Assembly (NCBI GenBank): GCA_937891595.1
Contig: CALATF010000019.1
Coordinates: 1 to 46,639 of the forward strand
Direction: 5' to 3'
DNA: 46,639 bases
Source: an uncultured Clostridia bacterium
Lineage (GTDB): Bacteria > Bacillota > Clostridia > Christensenellales > UBA1242
Part shown: positions 43,747-46,639 of the stretch, one piece after another
How the letters are laid out: every line of letters starts with the position of its first letter
How positions within the stretch are numbered: the first letter of the stretch is position 1
Notes under the pieces: generated by a model
What the model was told of the DNA's origin: nothing
What the model saw: the letters and a program-made list of their open reading frames with translations, nothing else
Database searches by the model: none
Translations under genes and position numbers: made by a program

Positions 43747-43897
43747 ATTAACAATATAATAAATATTTACTAAAAATTCAAGTTTATAGTAAAAATAAAA
43801 TAATACTTTTGTTAAAACCCTTTATACTAAACAAAAATTATTATATAATTTAATATAAGTAATTTATTTCTAATTTATATATTTTAGGAGCAAAATA

Positions 43898-44218
43898 ATG
43901 CAACAATTAGTAAAAGAATTTAATGAACAAAAAAAGGTTCATAAGAAGATAATGCCTACCAACGCAAGGTTACTTGATATTGCTAGTGAAATTGGTGAAC
44001 TAAATAAAGAATATTTACGCATTTCTAAATATGGCACTAATGAATTTGTATTAACCCAAGACTTTTTACTTGAATATGGTGACGTATTATATTCATTACT
44101 TAGTCTTGCTGACGAATTAAATTTTAATGCACAAGAAGCACTAAATATGGCAATAGAAAAATATAAAGCACGCATTAAAAAAAATAATAATATGGGAAAC
44201 ATAAATAATAAGGGATAA
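43898..44218 (+). CDS. MazG-like nucleotide pyrophosphohydrolase
   Basis: 106 residues, all helical. The metal-binding pattern is EIGELNKE (Glu31, Glu34, Glu38) followed by EYGDVLYSLLSLADEL (Glu59, Asp62), that is ExxE...ExxD of the MazG/all-alpha NTP-PPase superfamily. It removes pyrophosphate from (probably non-canonical) NTPs. The single short domain is like the phage/Clostridium MazG-like proteins. TAGGAG precedes the ATG. The stop is 4 bp before the GNAT gene, so the two form an operon. Confidence 0.82.
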   Translation: MQQLVKEFNEQKKVHKKIMPTNARLLDIASEIGELNKEYLRISKYGTNEFVLTQDFLLEYGDVLYSLLSLADELNFNAQEALNMAIEKYKARIKKNNNMGNINNKG

Positions 44219-44222
44219 AGTT

Positions 44223-44762
44223 ATGATTAATTTAAGAATAGCAAATAGTAAACAAGACATTAAAAATATACACAAATTATACAAAAGTGCGTTCCCAAGA
44301 TGTGAAAGAAAGCCTTTTAAACTTTTACTTATGTGGGCTAAGCTTGGTAAGTCTACTCATTACATAGTAGAAGATGATGAAAAAAACTTCTATGGTTTTA
44401 TGCTTACAATAAATAATGGCGATTTAATTTTGTTAGATTTTTTTGCAATACTACCTAAATTTCGTGGACAAAAAATAGGTTCTAAGGCGCTACAACTATT
44501 TATGAATATTTATGCAAAAAACCGCATAGTATTAGAAATTGAAGATACATCTTGTAATAATGCAAAAAACATTCTTACTCGCATAAAAAGAAAAGGATTT
44601 TACATAAAAAACGGCTTTACATTAATGAATTATAAAGTATCACTTTTTAACTGCCCTATGGAAATACTTACAAACAAAACAAAAGTTGAATTTAATGAAT
44701 ATAAAAACATATTAACATCCGTTTTATTTGAAAAGGCTCAAAAAAATATAAAACTTTTGTAA
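44223..44762 (+). CDS. GNAT family N-acetyltransferase
   Basis: 179 residues. The acetyl-CoA-binding motif A is LPKFRGQKIGSKALQLF (RGQKIGS at 81-87), after a beta strand LILLDFFAI; motif B region is NIYAKNRIVLEIEDTS. The acceptor is unknown. It follows the MazG-like gene by 4 bp (AATAAGGG region serves as RBS). The last 40 residues add a short helical extension. Confidence 0.85.
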   Translation: MINLRIANSKQDIKNIHKLYKSAFPRCERKPFKLLLMWAKLGKSTHYIVEDDEKNFYGFMLTINNGDLILLDFFAILPKFRGQKIGSKALQLFMNIYAKNRIVLEIEDTSCNNAKNILTRIKRKGFYIKNGFTLMNYKVSLFNCPMEILTNKTKVEFNEYKNILTSVLFEKAQKNIKLL

Positions 44763-44853
44763 CTTTTTTAAATGTCTACTAATAAAATACTAATAATAAG
44801 AAGTTATTAATTCATATTAATAATTTCTTTTTTATTTCTTTATTAGGAGCATT

Positions 44854-45057
44854 ATGGACGATAATACAAAAATAGAATTAGCACGCGAAGTAATGAACGC
44901 TTTTATCGCTAGAGCTTGTAAAAATGGCTTTGATAAAAATAATAAACTAATTACTACCCTTTTAAAAGAAGAAAAAGAAATGAACAATTTCAATTTCAAG
45001 GTAATAGATAAAATTATAAATAAATATGCACCTATTATAAAAAGGGGAGAAATTTAA
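44854..45057 (+). CDS. Small helical protein preceding a zeta-toxin gene (candidate antitoxin/partner)
   Basis: 67 residues, predicted all-helical, acidic N-terminus and basic C-terminus (KVIDKIINKYAPIIKRGEI). No DNA-binding motif is evident. Its TAA directly abuts the ATG of the zeta-type kinase (AATTTAAATG), the tight coupling seen in toxin-antitoxin pairs. Length is close to that of the epsilon antitoxin (about 90), but I see no sequence match. TAGGAG precedes its ATG and an inverted repeat TTATTAAT/ATTAATAA lies upstream. The antitoxin role is inference from position. Confidence 0.55.
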   Translation: MDDNTKIELAREVMNAFIARACKNGFDKNNKLITTLLKEEKEMNNFNFKVIDKIINKYAPIIKRGEI

Positions 45058-46155
45058 ATGCCAAAAACACAAAGAGATTTAGTGGTAGAAAAATATAGAT
45101 TATCTCCCGAACTACTAGAACAAATTAAACATACTATTATAGAATCTTTAATTTACGACAAAACGCCTTCAGAAAATCCTTTGGCAATTATAGTAGGCGG
45201 TCAATCTGGTTCAGGAAAAACTGCCTTAATAAACTATACACAACAATTATCTTCTCAGCGTTCTTTCATAACTATTGATAACGACTATTTTCGAGGCTTT
45301 CATCCTCAAGCTAATGTTATAAGAGAACAACATCCTGACTATTTTAGGCAAGCTACCGACCAACTTGGAATGGATCTTACTTCTGAAATTGTAGATTACT
45401 TTATAAAAAATAATTACGACGTTATATTCCACCAAACTTTACGAAATAACCGTATTGCTGATGACGCAATTACTAAATTTAGAGACAGTGGTTATACCGT
45501 TGGAGTATGTGCCTTCGCTGTTCCTTATTTTCTAAGCAAAGCTTCTCAAGTTCAAAGATGTATCAGCCAAATAGATAAATTAGGTTATTGTAGATATGTT
45601 CAAGCAGATAGTCATATTTCAGCCTATTTAAATATGCCAGAAACAATAGATTATATTCAAACAAATAATTTGTACGATTATATTCAGGTATATAAACGTA
45701 GCGACAACATTGCAAAACCAACAAACGTTTATACTACTTTTAATCCTCAAACTTTAAATAAAACTTTAAAAACAATTAAAAATTGCGAAAACTTGCCACA
45801 ATGTGAGGAAACTTATGGTTTTTTTAGTGCAAAAGACGCTATTATTAGAACTAGAGTTTATGAAACTAAAAAAATGGAAAGCTATTTGTTTTCGCAAATT
45901 AAAGAACTTGAGAAACAAGCTCAAACTGAAGAATTAAAAATACATATAGGTGAACTTCAAAACGCTTTTTCGATTTATCAATCTAATGAAAGCGTTGAAG
46001 ATTCTTTAAAATTATTTGTAAAAGGTGAAATGTTTTCTCAAAATGAAGAACTTCAAAACTATGCCTTATCGGTAGCTGAAAGCTTTAAAATACCTTTTAA
46101 TAATTTAACCCAAACTAATGACGTATCCTTAATTTCAGCTGAAACATCACCTTAA
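45058..46155 (+). CDS. Zeta-toxin family P-loop kinase; C-terminal-tail group
   Basis: 365 residues. Walker A IIVGGQSGSGKTALI (G47-T55) is followed by TIDNDYFRGFHP (Asp74, Asp76, Arg79, His82), the substrate-binding region of zeta/PezT kinases, and DVIFHQTLRNN. Zeta enzymes phosphorylate UDP-N-acetylglucosamine and related UDP-sugars, poisoning cell-wall synthesis. The C-terminal 130 residues are a helical extension beyond the compact toxin core, ending TQTNDVSLISAETSP. It is coupled to the 67-residue gene upstream. It could be a chromosomal toxin, an exported effector with an immunity partner, or both. Confidence 0.82.
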   Translation: MPKTQRDLVVEKYRLSPELLEQIKHTIIESLIYDKTPSENPLAIIVGGQSGSGKTALINYTQQLSSQRSFITIDNDYFRGFHPQANVIREQHPDYFRQATDQLGMDLTSEIVDYFIKNNYDVIFHQTLRNNRIADDAITKFRDSGYTVGVCAFAVPYFLSKASQVQRCISQIDKLGYCRYVQADSHISAYLNMPETIDYIQTNNLYDYIQVYKRSDNIAKPTNVYTTFNPQTLNKTLKTIKNCENLPQCEETYGFFSAKDAIIRTRVYETKKMESYLFSQIKELEKQAQTEELKIHIGELQNAFSIYQSNESVEDSLKLFVKGEMFSQNEELQNYALSVAESFKIPFNNLTQTNDVSLISAETSP

Positions 46156-46167
46156 AATCAATTTAAA

Positions 46168-46201
46168 AAATATTGTTTTAAAATAGAACAATATTTTTTT
46201 G
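46168..46201 (+). terminator. Terminator of the zeta operon
   Basis: AAATATTGTT / AACAATATTT hairpin followed by T-run. Confidence 0.85.
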
Positions 46202-46436
46202 TTGAATGAATTTATTTTATACTTTTGCCTATCATTATAAAAACTTTAGTAATTATATAATAATATTTCATTATTTCTACTTTATAATTTTTAAAAAGCT
46301 ATATAAATTTTTATGAAGAAATTATTATAAATTAATTTGTTTAAAATAAAATTTAAAATAAAATAATTAAACTCCTATTATAACTAACCCTACAGTTAAA
46401 AATAAAAATTTATATGTAAATTAACTAAAATAATAC

Positions 46437-46465
46437 TTGATTTATATATAAATATAGTATATACT
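46437..46465 (+). promoter_or_regulatory. tRNA-Ser promoter
   Basis: TTGATT, 17-bp spacer, TATACT, 20 bp before the tRNA. The preceding AT-rich stretch from 46202 holds nothing else I can support. Confidence 0.75.
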
Positions 46466-46484
46466 TGAAAAGTCAAAAATTTAT

Positions 46485-46572
46485 GGAGAGTTGGCTGAGC
46501 GGTCGAAAGCGGCGGTCTTGAAAACCGTTTAGGTGAAAGCCTACTGGGGTTCGAATCCCTAACTCTCCGCCA
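46485..46572 (+). tRNA. tRNA-Ser (anticodon TGA)
   Basis: Class II tRNA with long variable arm (TAGGTGAAAGCCTA), acceptor GGAGAGT/ACTCTCC, anticodon arm CGGT-CTTGAAA-ACCG, T-arm GGGG-TTCGAAT-CCCT, discriminator G, encoded CCA. Reads UCN codons. Confidence 0.97.
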
Positions 46573-46576
46573 ACTA

Positions 46577-46611
46577 AAATCTAAATCGATTTTCTCGGTT
46601 TAGATTTTTTA
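46577..46611 (+). terminator. Terminator of tRNA-Ser
   Basis: AAATCTAAATCGA / TCGGTTTAGATTT hairpin with T-run, 4 bp after the CCA. Confidence 0.88.
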
Positions 46612-46639
46612 ATATACGCATAATGTCAGTAAAACTTGT

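Overview
The window is very AT-rich. It uses the standard code (TGA is a stop), mostly AGGAG-type ribosome binding sites, CCA-encoding tRNA genes and U-tailed intrinsic terminators. This points to a low-GC Firmicute. The dipicolinate synthase pair dpaA/dpaB (33038-34369) and the type III glutamine synthetase suggest an anaerobic, endospore-forming Clostridia-like organism. No transposase, integrase, phage gene or CRISPR array was seen. Species and lifestyle cannot be read from the sequence alone.

Layout. 1-8.0 kb: the 5' part of tex, a DUF1015 protein, a CorC/HlyC-type CBS membrane protein, two convergent glycosyltransferases, dUTPase and a phosphohexomutase. 8.1-10.9 kb: a membrane-stress-like module (small TM protein, YdjI-like SPFH/zinc-ribbon protein, YdjG-like zinc-ribbon/TM protein). 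10.9-19.6 kb: mixed accessory and housekeeping genes. These are a frameshifted P-loop kinase, two paralogous papain-like-fold candidates, two FAD enzymes, an ADP-ribosyltransferase-like protein, an orphan protein, a radical SAM protein and a nucleotidyltransferase-fold protein. 19.7-26.6 kb: glutamine synthetase III, an unassigned structured region, a transglutaminase-like protein, three transporter or membrane genes each followed by a related repeat, tRNA-Lys and a Nudix hydrolase. 26.7-32.1 kb: rsmD, a small membrane protein, an archaeal-type valS, an acyltransferase, a VUT-family transporter and initiator tRNA-Met. 32.3-46.6 kb: orphan proteins, dpaAB, an ATPase, phosphoesterases, a sugar nucleotidyltransferase, tRNA-Arg, an Rsm22-like methyltransferase, a poly-G-interrupted gene, tyrA, an SDR, a HAD phosphatase, a MazG-like protein, a GNAT, a zeta-toxin pair and tRNA-Ser.

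The most interesting signal is a set of eight soluble proteins scattered singly or in pairs among housekeeping genes (11499, 12015, 15445, 16338, 18093, 32306, 41269, 45058). Their bodies are unrelated apart from one paralogous pair: papain-like, ART-like, nucleotidyltransferase, zeta kinase and three orphans. All end in a short acidic/polar tail. Five of the eight have F or L exactly three residues from the end (LPELNA, APEFNA, APSFAE, AEELTE, NQDFEQ). The other proteins in the window mostly end in K, N, I, R or similar. I infer a common targeting or export tag, possibly like the C-terminal signals of type IV secretion effectors. No secretion apparatus is visible here.

Other second-look items: a G10 tract that breaks a gene exactly as a phase-variable switch would; a 15-bp dyad shared by three upstream regions; repeats resembling a tRNA 3' end plus terminator downstream of three membrane genes; and several apparently leaderless genes.
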